Below the pieces are notes generated by a model, which saw only the letters and a list, made by a program, of their open reading frames with translations, was not told where the DNA came from and searched no databases. A stretch of 64,000 bases of DNA from Eutrophocola sp964629325. Its GTDB lineage: Bacteria > Pseudomonadota > Gammaproteobacteria > Pseudomonadales > Pseudohongiellaceae. Below, piece by piece: positions 34,860 to 43,550 of the stretch; positions within the stretch are counted from its first letter, which is position 1, and the number at the start of each line of letters is the position of its first letter. The stretch spans positions 1 to 64,000 of the forward strand of contig CAZVSC010000010.1 of NCBI GenBank assembly GCA_964629325.1, read 5' to 3'. A program made the translations under genes and the position numbers.

Positions 34860-36314
34860 TTACTGCAGCTGTTCCAGCAGCAGGTAGCTCAGGGAACTGA
34901 TGATCATGGCGCCCAGCAGGTTCAGCACCAGGCCGGTACGTGCCATCTGCCCGATGGTGATCTGGCGGCTGGCAAAGACAATGGCGTTGGGCGGGGTCGC
35001 CACGGGCAGCATGAAGGCGAAGGAGGCGCCGAGCGCTGCCGGCACCATGAGCGCAAACGGATGCAGCTCCATCGAAATAGCCAGGGCCCCCATCACCGGA
35101 ATGAACAGCGTGGCGGTGGCCGCATTGGAAGTCATCTCGGTGAGGAAGGTGACAAACAGGACCACGACGACGATCAGCACAAAGAAATGCACGCCCTGAA
35201 GGATAGTGAGCTGGCTGGCCAGCCAGGCCGTCAGTCCGGATTCACTGAACCCCGACGCCAGGGCGAAGCCCCCGCCCATGAGGATGATGATGTCCCAGGG
35301 TATGGTTTTCGCCGTATCCCAGTCGAGGATGAAGCCGCCCTTTTCCCTGCCTGCCGGCATGATGAACAACAGGAAGGCGCCGCACATGGCGATGGCCGGA
35401 TCGGATACGAAACTGAGCCATTCGGGCGTGAACAGCCCACGCAGTATCCAGCTCATGGCAACCAGGAAGAACAGGATCGCCACTTTCTTTTCCTCGCCGG
35501 TCATCGGCCCCATATCATCGAGCTGGCGCTGGATATGCTGGTGCGCCTGCTCGCTGGAAGTGTTGGCATCATCCATGGGGTACATGACTCGCGTCAGGAT
35601 GAACCAGATGGTCGCCAGCATGCATATGGATACCGGAATACCCAGCTTCATCCAGTCGACAAAACTGATCTGGTAGCCGTACAGGGTGTCAATGATGCCG
35701 ATCAGGATGGCATTGGGCGGCGTGCCGACGAGCGTGGCAACACCGCCTGCTGACGATGAATAGGCGATACCCAGCATCAGCGCTGTGCCGAAATTGTAGC
35801 CCCCACCCGGGGTGTCATGGGCCATTTCCATCCGCGTCTGATCGACCACGGCGATGGCCACCGGTGTCATCATGACACAGGTAGCGGTATTGCTGATCCA
35901 CATGGACAACAGCGCGGTGGCCAGCATGAAGCCCAGCACCAGGCGGTTCGGGCTGCTGCCGACACGGATGATGACATTCAGGGCGATACGCCGGTGCAGG
36001 TGCCACTTCTGCATGGCAACCGCGATCAGGAAGCCGCCCATGAACAGGAACAGGATCTCGTTGCCGTATGACAGCGTGGTAGTGCCTGTCGGCATGATAT
36101 CCAGGAGCGGGAACAGGAAGATCGGCAGCATGGCCGTGGCGGGGATCGGCACTGTTTCCGCCATCCAGAAGCAGGCCATCAGGAGTGCCACCGCTGCCAC
36201 GCGCGAGGCCTCCACCGACATGCCTTCCGGCAACGGCATGAGCAGCACCAGGAAAAACAACAGAGGACCGGTGAAGAGCCCGACTTTCTGCCGCAGGGAA
36301 AACGAAAACAACAT
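34860..36314 (-). CDS. SLC13/DASS-family sodium:anion symporter
   Basis: 484 residues, about eleven to twelve helices. Family motifs include SMWISNTATCVMMTPVAIAV (the SNT sodium/carboxylate site in the first half), GGVATLVGTPPNAILIG and, in the second half, TEMTSNAATATLFIPVMGAL with VATPPNAIVF. Such proteins import di- or tricarboxylates, sulfate or related anions with Na+. It is divergent from the neighbouring alkyltransferase gene; no adjacent catabolic genes indicate the substrate. Confidence 0.92.
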   Translation of the reverse strand: MLFSFSLRQKVGLFTGPLLFFLVLLMPLPEGMSVEASRVAAVALLMACFWMAETVPIPATAMLPIFLFPLLDIMPTGTTTLSYGNEILFLFMGGFLIAVAMQKWHLHRRIALNVIIRVGSSPNRLVLGFMLATALLSMWISNTATCVMMTPVAIAVVDQTRMEMAHDTPGGGYNFGTALMLGIAYSSSAGGVATLVGTPPNAILIGIIDTLYGYQISFVDWMKLGIPVSICMLATIWFILTRVMYPMDDANTSSEQAHQHIQRQLDDMGPMTGEEKKVAILFFLVAMSWILRGLFTPEWLSFVSDPAIAMCGAFLLFIMPAGREKGGFILDWDTAKTIPWDIIILMGGGFALASGFSESGLTAWLASQLTILQGVHFFVLIVVVVLFVTFLTEMTSNAATATLFIPVMGALAISMELHPFALMVPAALGASFAFMLPVATPPNAIVFASRQITIGQMARTGLVLNLLGAMIISSLSYLLLEQLQ

Positions 36315-36417
36315 GCGGCGATTCTATTACTTAACGTGGCCCCATGGCTATCTTGGACACAGCCCACAGCGCAAGAAACGGATTTTCTTTTGCAGGCAAA
36401 CCCCTTAAGTTAGGCCC

Positions 36418-37272
36418 ATGAACCACGCAGCAACCCAAACCGGCGGATCCACCTACACCACCATGGCAAAGGCCCTGCATATACTGGCCACCAGCCGTGA
36501 CGCACCGCCCTCCCTTGCCCAACTGGCCGCAGCTTGCGGACTTAGCGAGTTCCATTTCCAGAAACAGTTTAGCCGCTGGGTGGGCATCAGCCCCAAACGC
36601 TTCAGCCAGTTCCTGAGCAAGGAATACATCAAGCAGCTGCTCGATGCGGGTATGCAACCGCTGGATGCCTGCTACCAGGCGGGCTTGTCAGGACCAGGGA
36701 GGATGCATGAACTCTTCATCCGTACCGAAGCCATGACGCCTGCAGAATATCGCCGCAAGGGCGAGGGGCTGGTCATCCGCTACGGGATCCACGACTCCCC
36801 GTTCGGCCCCTACCTGCTGGCTGTCACTGACAAGGGCATCTGCCATCTCGAATTCATCACCGCGGGTGAACAGGCCATACTCGATAATTTTCATGACAAC
36901 TGGCCGCTGTCGGTCATCAACCGGGACGAAAAGGTCACGGCGCCGGTACACCGGCAACTGTTCGGCAAGCCAGCCACGAAGCCCGCCAGTATCAGTCTCC
37001 TGCTCAAGGGCACCAACTTCCAGATCCAGGTGTGGCAGGCCTTGCTGAGAATTCCCTACGGCCAGGTAGCCTCTTACGAGGAAATCGCCGGGCTGGCCGG
37101 CAACCCTGCTGCCACCCGCGCCAGTGCGTCGGCCATTGCCCGCAACAGGATTGCCTGGCTGATTCCCTGCCATCGTGTTGTTCGCAAGCTTGGCGAAACC
37201 GGCCAGTACCGCTGGGGCAGTGAAAAGAAGAAGATCATTCTCGGCTACGAGGCCGCCACCTCCCCCCGTTAA
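36418..37272 (+). CDS. AraC-HTH / O6-alkylguanine-DNA alkyltransferase fusion (Ada-like)
   Basis: 284 residues. An AraC-type HTH (~16-113, LAAACGLSEFHFQKQFSRW) is joined to a methyltransferase domain (~120-278) with the active-site motif IPCHRVV (C251) and the DNA-binding NPAATRASASAIARN helix. The N-terminal zinc-binding methylphosphotriester domain of full Ada is absent. It should remove alkyl groups from O6-guanine and may regulate genes, but lacks the classic methyl-sensing switch. Confidence 0.92.
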   Translation: MNHAATQTGGSTYTTMAKALHILATSRDAPPSLAQLAAACGLSEFHFQKQFSRWVGISPKRFSQFLSKEYIKQLLDAGMQPLDACYQAGLSGPGRMHELFIRTEAMTPAEYRRKGEGLVIRYGIHDSPFGPYLLAVTDKGICHLEFITAGEQAILDNFHDNWPLSVINRDEKVTAPVHRQLFGKPATKPASISLLLKGTNFQIQVWQALLRIPYGQVASYEEIAGLAGNPAATRASASAIARNRIAWLIPCHRVVRKLGETGQYRWGSEKKKIILGYEAATSPR

Positions 37273-37297
37273 GCCCATTTCCTGGTATTGCCTTTTA

Positions 37298-37334
37298 ATA
37301 GGCTTCCCCTATTATTACAATAGAATTAATATAT
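37298..37334 (+). promoter_or_regulatory. OxyR-type binding site ahead of the peroxiredoxin gene
   Basis: ATAG-N7-CTAT-N7-ATAG-N7-ATAT: the four tetramers have exactly the OxyR spacing, and fifteen of sixteen defined bases match (the last is ATAT for CTAT). It lies about 95 bases before the peroxiredoxin ATG; AT-rich DNA with TATAGT/TATGAT follows as a likely -10. Confidence 0.75.
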
Positions 37335-37428
37335 TTTATCTATAGTATGATGACCCCTATAGTGCTCTCCATGGCGGCAGTTGCTGTAGCTGCCGGATTT
37401 TGGAACCAACCAACTTGTGGAGAGATTT

Positions 37429-37980
37429 ATGCAAACCCTGGTACCCGAAGTAACTTTTAAAACCCGCGTCCGCGATGAAAGCATCGGCGGCGAAAATCCG
37501 TTCCGCTGGCAGGATGTTTCCACGGACGACATCTTCAAGGGCAAGCGCGTTGTGCTGTTCGCCCTCCCCGGCGCCTTCACACCGACCTGCAGCAGCACAC
37601 ACCTGCCGGGTTATGAAAAAGAGTACGACACCCTGAAAAACCTCGGGGTAGATGAAGTGTACTGTCTCAGCGTGAACGACGCGTTTTCCATGTTCCAGTG
37701 GGCCAGGCAGCTCGGCGTGAAGAACGTGAAGATGCTCCCCGACGGCAATGCCCACTTCACCAGGGGCATGGATATGCTGGTGAAGAAGGAAAACCTCGGC
37801 TTTGGCGACCGCTCTTGGCGCTATTCAGTCCTGGTCAACGACGGCAAGGTTGAAAAAGCCTTCGTCGAGCCCGGCAAGTCAGACAACTGCCCAGACGATC
37901 CCTTCACCTGCAGCGATGTGAATACCATGCTGGATTACCTGCAGTACCAGGCGCAGGAGCCTGCGAAAAAGGCAGGCTGA
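37429..37980 (+). CDS. Peroxiredoxin (Prx5-like)
   Basis: 183 residues. The peroxidatic cysteine C54 lies in PGAFTPTCSSTHLP, and SDNCPDDPFTCSDV near residue 160 has two further cysteines that could resolve it. It reduces hydrogen and organic peroxides with thiol or glutaredoxin donors. GGAGAG sits five bases before the ATG. An OxyR-type box upstream predicts peroxide induction, and a strong terminator follows. Single-gene unit. Confidence 0.93.
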   Translation: MQTLVPEVTFKTRVRDESIGGENPFRWQDVSTDDIFKGKRVVLFALPGAFTPTCSSTHLPGYEKEYDTLKNLGVDEVYCLSVNDAFSMFQWARQLGVKNVKMLPDGNAHFTRGMDMLVKKENLGFGDRSWRYSVLVNDGKVEKAFVEPGKSDNCPDDPFTCSDVNTMLDYLQYQAQEPAKKAG

Positions 37981-38104
37981 TCACCACGATCGCCGAAAAT
38001 GACCAAAATTCCGGTCAGCGGTGATCCACTTACGATGGATTGGCGTATCAAGGGTTATATCAGTTCCCCTCGGATCCCCCCCCTTAAGTTGATCCCTTCC
38101 TTGA

Positions 38105-38131
38105 GCCGGCCCTTTGGGCCGGCTTTTTTTT
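38105..38131 (+). terminator. Intrinsic terminator of the peroxiredoxin gene
   Basis: GAGCCGGCCC-TTT-GGGCCGGC followed by nine T. A textbook rho-independent terminator 124 bases after the peroxiredoxin stop. Confidence 0.93.
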
Positions 38132-38247
38132 GCTTGCGGCCTGCAAGCACGCAATTTATGGACTCCTGCCTGCGATTTTGCCATTCTTGTCCGGGAGCAG
38201 GCATACCTGCAGCCCGGTATTACAGTAACGCTACAACGGAGTATTCC

Positions 38248-38547
38248 ATGCCAGCTATCGTCCAGATCAATTTCCCCTATAGCGAAAGCCAGGCCGACCT
38301 GGAGAAGCATTCGGCCGAAGCCGCCCCCCGGTTTTCCGGCGTGGAGGGTCTGCAATGGAAGGTCTGGCTGGTCGATGAAGCAGCCAAGACCGCAGGGGGG
38401 GTTTACCTGTTCGACAATCGCGCCAATGCGGATGCCTATGCGGGAGGCCCGCTGGTCGAACGCCTGAAAAGTGCCCGCGACGGGGTAAGCGTGAAGGTCT
38501 TTGACACCATCGACGCCGCCGGCGTCATCACCAACGCGCCCGTGTAA
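38248..38547 (+). CDS. YdhR-type putative monooxygenase
   Basis: 99 residues: a single ferredoxin-like alpha/beta barrel domain, starting MPAIVQINFPYS with GLQWKVWLVDEAAKTAGGVYLF in the middle. This is the pattern of the YdhR/Dabb-like putative monooxygenase family, whose members are small cytoplasmic dimers of uncertain substrate. GGAG lies six bases before the ATG. The longer open frame upstream of this start crosses the peroxiredoxin terminator and is not credible. Confidence 0.8.
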   Translation: MPAIVQINFPYSESQADLEKHSAEAAPRFSGVEGLQWKVWLVDEAAKTAGGVYLFDNRANADAYAGGPLVERLKSARDGVSVKVFDTIDAAGVITNAPV

Positions 38548-38551
38548 GGCG

Positions 38552-39388
38552 TCAGTGCGTCATCGTGTAGACGGCAATGTTGACAGCCAGGCGCAGCCCC
38601 AGGTTGACCTTCTCCGCCGGGTAACGGGGGTCGTCCGCCCACTGCCATGAATCGGCGACATCGTTGTTGAAGGCGATCAGCACCATCAGGCGGCCGCTGT
38701 CATCGAAGATGCCGCGCCAGCGCGGTACGCGGCCGTCACCCAGCCAGCCTCCGCCGCCACCCATCAGTGAATTGAAGTTCGGAATCTGGGTTTCCGCGAG
38801 TGCGGGAATGTCGTAGACCGTATGGAACACCGGATGATCCCCTTCCAGGTCGACGATGGTGCGGTCGGGAAACACCCTGTTCATACCGGCAACGAATCCC
38901 GCCCAGGAATAGGAATCAAAAAAACTGTCACAGAAAAGGAATCCGCCGCGCAGGAGATAGTCACGCAGCTTCGCTGCCTGTCCATCAGTCAGGTCCCAGT
39001 AGCCGGCCAGGCCCACCATGAGGAAAGGCCAGAAGTAGACGTCGTCACCGTCATCGAGGTTGACCGGCTGTTCGACGGAGCGGGCATTGATGGTGGAAAA
39101 TCGCCTGAGCAGGCTGACGAATGTGCGATCTCCCTTCGGGTAATCCACACCCCAGCTCGTACCGCCCTGCTCCCAACTGCCGCCACGCCAGCCCATGCGC
39201 ACATTCGATGGATACATCAGGCGCCCGCTGACAAATTCACCGGGTTGGTCCCAGTCCGGCGGCAACTGGACATCCGCCTCGAATTCGAACCCGGGATATT
39301 CCCTGAACTCGCGTTGGGCCGTTACACCGCCACTGCCTGCAACCAGCATCAACAACAGGATTCGGCTAGATAGATAGCGGCGTGACAT
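38552..39388 (-). CDS. Exported DUF4159-domain protein
   Basis: 278 residues. Signal peptide (MSRRYLSSRILLLMLVAGSGGVTAQ), then a DUF4159 domain with RLMYPSNV, FPFLMVGL-type strands, LRDYLLRGGFLFCDSF and DDSGRLMVLIAFNNDVAD. The family has a glutamine amidotransferase-like fold without obvious catalytic residues and unknown role. It starts eight bases after the ABC permease stop and is the last gene of a four-gene operon. A much longer frame running back into the permease gene is a shadow. Confidence 0.8.
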   Translation of the reverse strand: MSRRYLSSRILLLMLVAGSGGVTAQREFREYPGFEFEADVQLPPDWDQPGEFVSGRLMYPSNVRMGWRGGSWEQGGTSWGVDYPKGDRTFVSLLRRFSTINARSVEQPVNLDDGDDVYFWPFLMVGLAGYWDLTDGQAAKLRDYLLRGGFLFCDSFFDSYSWAGFVAGMNRVFPDRTIVDLEGDHPVFHTVYDIPALAETQIPNFNSLMGGGGGWLGDGRVPRWRGIFDDSGRLMVLIAFNNDVADSWQWADDPRYPAEKVNLGLRLAVNIAVYTMTH

Positions 39389-39396
39389 GCAGCAAC

Positions 39397-40608
39397 TCAG
39401 GAGAAAATGATGCGCTCGCGTTTCATGAGTTGCGATGCGCCATAAACAAAAATCAGGGAATAGGCCAGTGCGGAGACGCCGGCAATCATGAAGTCGGCGA
39501 TCGCCGGCGTATCGCCGCGCACGACGTCGGTCAGCAGCATGTGCTGAGCCAGCATGGGCACGAAATTCATCCAGAACTCCCTGTCCTGGGTATTGAACAT
39601 GTTGTAGAAGAACGGCGCCATGGGCAGCATCATGATGAAGGACAGATAGGCCTGGGCATCCTTGAAGGACTTGGCGAAGATGCCGACGAAAATCTGGATG
39701 GAGGGTGCCAGCAGGGCAAGCGGCAGCGTCGTTACCAGGATACCGATGATTTCCAGGCTGCCGATATTGAACACGATGCCGACCTCCTCCAACGGCACCT
39801 GGCTGAGACTGAAGAAATTCAGCAGCATGACCAGCGTCAGCCCCGCAGCGGAAAAAAGCACCGCCGACATCCACTTGCCGATCACGATGATGTAGCGCGG
39901 CACAGGATTAACCAGCAGCGGTTCAAGCGACTTGCGCTCGCGCTCACCTGCCGTGGCATCCACGGCCACGCCCATGCCGCAGACGAAGGCGGCCATAATG
40001 ACGAAAAACGGGACAACACCCAGAATGCTCTGTACCCGTGATTGCTGGCTCGCCACGTCGATACGCACCACGTTGACCGGTGCAATGATGTCCGGGCTCA
40101 CACCGCGTGCGACGAGGCGCAGCGCTGCCGTTTCACGGCCCCAGGCCTGCACCAGCTCCTGTATGCGACCGTACTTGGGCGAGGCGGTAGCGCGCGTACT
40201 TTCGATGTGCAGTTCGACATTAACTGGCCTCGACCTGCTTACGAGGCTGTCAAAGCGCGGCGGAATGACCAGGACGAAGTCATGACGACGACTGCGGATA
40301 TCACGGCGTATCTCCGCCAGCTGTTCAGCGGAGTAGAAGTCGCTGCCTGCATCCCCTGCGGTTGCCAGTGCTACCGGTTCCAGTGTGATGCCGTTCTGTT
40401 CGAGATAGTCGACCAGGTCGCCGGCGTATTCAGCGCCGACCACAGGCAGGGTGATTGCACCGGCTTCTTCGGCGATATCGATGATCATGTTGAACATGAA
40501 ATAAATCAATGCCGGACCCATCAGGGGAAACAGCAACAATGCAGCCAGCGCACGCCTGTCGCGAAAGGCATCCTTGAGCTCCTTGCCGGTGATGACCAGC
40601 CACATCAT
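39397..40608 (-). CDS. ABC-2 type permease (NatB-like)
   Basis: 403 residues. An N-terminal helix (~22-44), a large extracytoplasmic domain (~45-185), then five to six helices. The VDATAGERERKSLEPLLVNPV segment is the hallmark of NatB/YhaP-type ABC-2 permeases. It pairs with the overlapping ATPase gene upstream (ATGA overlap). NatAB exports Na+ in Bacillus, but related pairs move other substrates, so the substrate is open. Confidence 0.88.
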   Translation of the reverse strand: MMWLVITGKELKDAFRDRRALAALLLFPLMGPALIYFMFNMIIDIAEEAGAITLPVVGAEYAGDLVDYLEQNGITLEPVALATAGDAGSDFYSAEQLAEIRRDIRSRRHDFVLVIPPRFDSLVSRSRPVNVELHIESTRATASPKYGRIQELVQAWGRETAALRLVARGVSPDIIAPVNVVRIDVASQQSRVQSILGVVPFFVIMAAFVCGMGVAVDATAGERERKSLEPLLVNPVPRYIIVIGKWMSAVLFSAAGLTLVMLLNFFSLSQVPLEEVGIVFNIGSLEIIGILVTTLPLALLAPSIQIFVGIFAKSFKDAQAYLSFIMMLPMAPFFYNMFNTQDREFWMNFVPMLAQHMLLTDVVRGDTPAIADFMIAGVSALAYSLIFVYGASQLMKRERIIFS

Positions 40609-41327
40609 GTCATCGACCTCGTGATCTTCATGAACGCCTCTTCGAGGTCATTTTCCCCGGTGCGTTTCGCCAGGTCCGCCAGCGAGCCCTGCATCAGCAC
40701 CCGGCCCTCGGCGATAACGATGATCTCGTCACACAGCGCACTGATCTCCTGCATGATGTGGGAGGACAGCAGTATGCACTTGTTTTGGGCCTTCAGCGCC
40801 TGCAGGATGCTCCTGACACTGCGCGTGGTCATGACGTCCAGGCCGTTGGTCGGCTCGTCCATGATCAGGTTCTGCGGATCGTGTACCAGCGAGCGCGACA
40901 GGCACACCTTCATCTTTTCACCCTGGGAAAATCCTTCTGCACGGCGGTCAGCGATATCCTGCATGTCCAGGAGATCGATGAGTTCGTCCGTGCGCCTTTT
41001 CATGCGCGCCCTGTCCATGCGTCTCAGTCGCGCGAAATACTCGATGTGCTCGCGTGCCGTCAGCCGCGGGTTGAGGCCGTGCGCATCGGTCATGACACCT
41101 ATGACTTCCTGCGCCTTCAGTGGCGCTGCCATGACATCGATGCGGTCAATGCGCGCGCTGCCGGAATCGGCTTTGAGGAGGCCGTAAAGAATGCGCAGTG
41201 TCGTCGACTTGCCGGCCCCGTTATGCCCGAGCAGGCCGGTGATGGCGCCGTTGCGTGCCGAGAAACTGGCGGCATCGACAGCCACCAGGTCCCGGAAACG
41301 CTTGGTCAGATCATGCACCTCAATCAT
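40605..41327 (-). CDS. ABC transporter ATP-binding protein (NatA-like)
   Basis: 240 residues, one complete ABC domain: Walker A GHNGAGKST, Q-loop region GVMTDAHGLNPRLT, signature FSQGEKMKV, Walker B LIMDEPTNGLD and switch histidine SSHIMQEI. It powers the adjacent ABC-2 permease. It overlaps the stop of the upstream lipoprotein hydrolase gene by eight bases, so the operon is tightly coupled. Confidence 0.93.
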   Translation of the reverse strand: MIEVHDLTKRFRDLVAVDAASFSARNGAITGLLGHNGAGKSTTLRILYGLLKADSGSARIDRIDVMAAPLKAQEVIGVMTDAHGLNPRLTAREHIEYFARLRRMDRARMKRRTDELIDLLDMQDIADRRAEGFSQGEKMKVCLSRSLVHDPQNLIMDEPTNGLDVMTTRSVRSILQALKAQNKCILLSSHIMQEISALCDEIIVIAEGRVLMQGSLADLAKRTGENDLEEAFMKITRSMT

Positions 41328-42864
41328 CGGGCAGGCTGCTCCCCCCGGGAGTGACGAAGAACGGCCGCCGCCGGAATTGTCCGATACAGCCGCTATCGAG
41401 GCCGTCCAGGCTGCCTGCTTCGATAAAGTCGGTCATGAGCGCTATTGTGCACCCGGTGAAGACGGTGCCATGGCCGAAACCCGCCAGAACCAGGTGTTGC
41501 GAATTCGGCAGGCTTGCGCTGACAAGTTCGCCCCAGACCGGGGGTGTAACGGGATCGAGCGCACCGGAAAAAACCAGAACCGGGAGGTCGCTGGTTACCG
41601 GCTCGAAATACCCGGCGGGCACTGCCCGCCGCGGCCAAATGGCACAGGCTTCCAGAATGAAACGGTTGAACAGGTCAGACTCGACGAGGTAATCCCTGCC
41701 CTGTTCGGCGGCCAGCAGGTTTGCGTCCAACAGGGTGTAATCCTCGTTGCAGATCACCGACAGGAACATGCCCTGGTTGATCTGTGCTTCCGCGTACTGG
41801 CTGGCCAGTGCGAACACGGGCCGGTAATTGCCCTGCCATGCCTGTTCGATGATCAGCGGCACCAGTCGCTGCGCTTCCCGGCTGTAGAGGATCTGGCGAA
41901 TGAAGTTGAGGAATTCGTAGGCTTCGATGGTTGTCTCGACGGTGCTGAAGTCCCGGTCATCGAGCATGCTCACTGATTGCGGCATTTGCAGGCGTTCTAT
42001 CAGTGCCATGTAATGAGCGGCCAGGTCGGGAAAGGCCGTGCTGCAGGTGGTATCGGCAGCGCAATCGTCCAGGATTTGCTGCAGGGACGCGCTGGCATCG
42101 CGTGCGTTATACAGCGGCAGCGACAGGGACGGCGGTGCAATGGCATCGATGATGACCGCACGGGTACTCCCGGGATAGGCCTGCAGGTAAGCCAGCGCTG
42201 AGCGGGACCCGTATGACGCCCCCCACAGGTTGATCCGGGGGTATCCAATCCAGTCACGAATGGCATCGAGATCGCGCATGGCGATATCAGTGGTGTAGTA
42301 CGCCGGGTCTGCATCCATGGTGTCCAGGCATGCCCGCAAAACTTCCAGCTGGATGGCCAGGATCTCCTCGAAACCAGGGTCCTGTTCCTGGAGCGCCTCT
42401 GCCTCGCTTTCATCGAGCTGGCAATCGAAGGGACTCAGTTCGCCGGTGCCGCGCTGGTCGACCAGCACGATATCGCGCTCGGTTCGCACGCGGCCGAAGG
42501 CCTGGGCTATAGGCACCAGGTCAGTGGCGGCCTGTCCGGGTCCACCTGCCATCAGGAACAGGGGATCACCCAGTGGCATGTCGCTGAGGGAAGGAATAAC
42601 CATCACCCTGAGGTCGATATGGCGGCCAGCGGGGTCGTCGTAATTTTCAGGGACGTTGTAGGTTGCGCACAGGCTCTCAACGACAAGGGCCGCCAGTGGG
42701 GTGTCGGCAGAGCGCGGGCAGGGACTGAATGTCGCCAGGGTGCCTGCGCGGACATCCAGGAAGGCCTGCCTGGCCACGGCATCGGCGGAATCATCCGGCT
42801 GGCAGGCGGTTGCCAGCAGGAGCAGCAATGCAGCAAAGATCTGTTTCGGTTCAGGGGAAATCAT
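41320..42864 (-). CDS. Lipoprotein alpha/beta hydrolase (tripeptidyl aminopeptidase-like)
   Basis: 514 residues. A lipobox (LLATA-C21) predicts attachment to a membrane on the periplasmic side. The hydrolase core has LMAGGPGQAATD (oxyanion loop), VLVDQRGTGEL and the nucleophile elbow WGASYGSRSA. The C-terminal part has the acid in VFSGALDPVTPP and the histidine in GFGHGTVFTGC, as in the TAP-like peptidase group. It probably cleaves short peptides or esters. First gene of the operon with the ABC exporter and DUF4159 protein. Confidence 0.9.
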   Translation of the reverse strand: MISPEPKQIFAALLLLLATACQPDDSADAVARQAFLDVRAGTLATFSPCPRSADTPLAALVVESLCATYNVPENYDDPAGRHIDLRVMVIPSLSDMPLGDPLFLMAGGPGQAATDLVPIAQAFGRVRTERDIVLVDQRGTGELSPFDCQLDESEAEALQEQDPGFEEILAIQLEVLRACLDTMDADPAYYTTDIAMRDLDAIRDWIGYPRINLWGASYGSRSALAYLQAYPGSTRAVIIDAIAPPSLSLPLYNARDASASLQQILDDCAADTTCSTAFPDLAAHYMALIERLQMPQSVSMLDDRDFSTVETTIEAYEFLNFIRQILYSREAQRLVPLIIEQAWQGNYRPVFALASQYAEAQINQGMFLSVICNEDYTLLDANLLAAEQGRDYLVESDLFNRFILEACAIWPRRAVPAGYFEPVTSDLPVLVFSGALDPVTPPVWGELVSASLPNSQHLVLAGFGHGTVFTGCTIALMTDFIEAGSLDGLDSGCIGQFRRRPFFVTPGGSSLPDD

Positions 42865-42881
42865 CTGCTTGCGCTTTTACC

Positions 42882-42912
42882 TTTTTTCCCTTTTTCCCTT
42901 TTTCCCTTTTTC
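42882..42912. repeat. Octamer microsatellite TTTTTCCC
   Basis: Nearly four copies of TTTTTCCC, the first with one extra T. It sits between the hydrolase start (18 bases away) and the cytochrome stop, directly past the hairpin at 42924-42954. Confidence 0.85.
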
Positions 42913-42923
42913 GATCCCGCAAT

Positions 42924-42954
42924 GTCGGATGCGATGCTTCGCATCTTATCCGAC
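42924..42954 (-). terminator. Hairpin abutting the cytochrome stop codon
   Basis: GTCGGAT and GATGC pair with GCATC and ATCCGAC. It begins immediately after the stop of the leftward monohaem cytochrome gene and may end its mRNA. Confidence 0.5.
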
Positions 42955-43377
42955 CTACTCGGACCCGGGTTCCGCCAGCTGCCGCGTGAACTCGACCAAT
43001 GCCACCAGGTCTTCCGGCGGCAGGAAGTAGCGCACCATGACATTCTCAAAGCCCTGCACCAGCTTCACTTCGGGGCGGGTGATGGATTCGAGGATATATT
43101 CCTCGTCGATGACGATCGTACTGCCGTCCGTCAGGGTTTCCGTCTTGCCATACATGCCCAGCCAGGTTGGACCGATACCCACGCTTCCGTCCAGCGTGTG
43201 GCAGGCGACGCAACCATTGTCCTGCGCAATAGCCAGGCCGCGCGCGGCAAGCTCATTATCCAGCTCCGGCAGAACGAGATCGGAATTCACGGTGCGGATG
43301 ATCAGCGTGATGCCTATCACCAGCATGCCGACAAGCAAGACGCCTACCGTGACATGCATCCACTTTCTATCTTTCAT
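42955..43377 (-). CDS. Membrane-anchored monohaem cytochrome c
   Basis: 140 residues from the ATG at 43377 (a TTG at 43395 is also in frame). One N-terminal helix (~6-27), then a class I cytochrome c domain with the haem site GCVACHT, a GIGPTWLGMYG loop and a distal methionine region near FENVMVRYFLPPED. The fold resembles the cytochrome domain attached to some oxidase subunits II. It probably carries electrons in the periplasm. It stands alone, divergent from acetoacetyl-CoA synthetase. Confidence 0.88.
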   Translation of the reverse strand: MKDRKWMHVTVGVLLVGMLVIGITLIIRTVNSDLVLPELDNELAARGLAIAQDNGCVACHTLDGSVGIGPTWLGMYGKTETLTDGSTIVIDEEYILESITRPEVKLVQGFENVMVRYFLPPEDLVALVEFTRQLAEPGSE

Positions 43378-43550
43378 GACTGACTGCTTCTCCAATTACC
43401 GTCCATTCGCGCAAGGCTCCGCGCGTATTAAAGCATTGCCCGCACCTGAATGGGTATCGGTAATGACCAGGCCAGGTGAGAATGCTAATATTGCCGCCTT
43501 TTAGATGCCTCGCGCAGCGGGCAATAATAACAAACAGGACTGCTGTTTCT

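Noticed and set aside
37999..38247. Longer N-terminus of the YdhR-like protein
   Set aside because: It would cross a strong intrinsic terminator; the ATG at 38248 has a ribosome site and gives the family's normal length.
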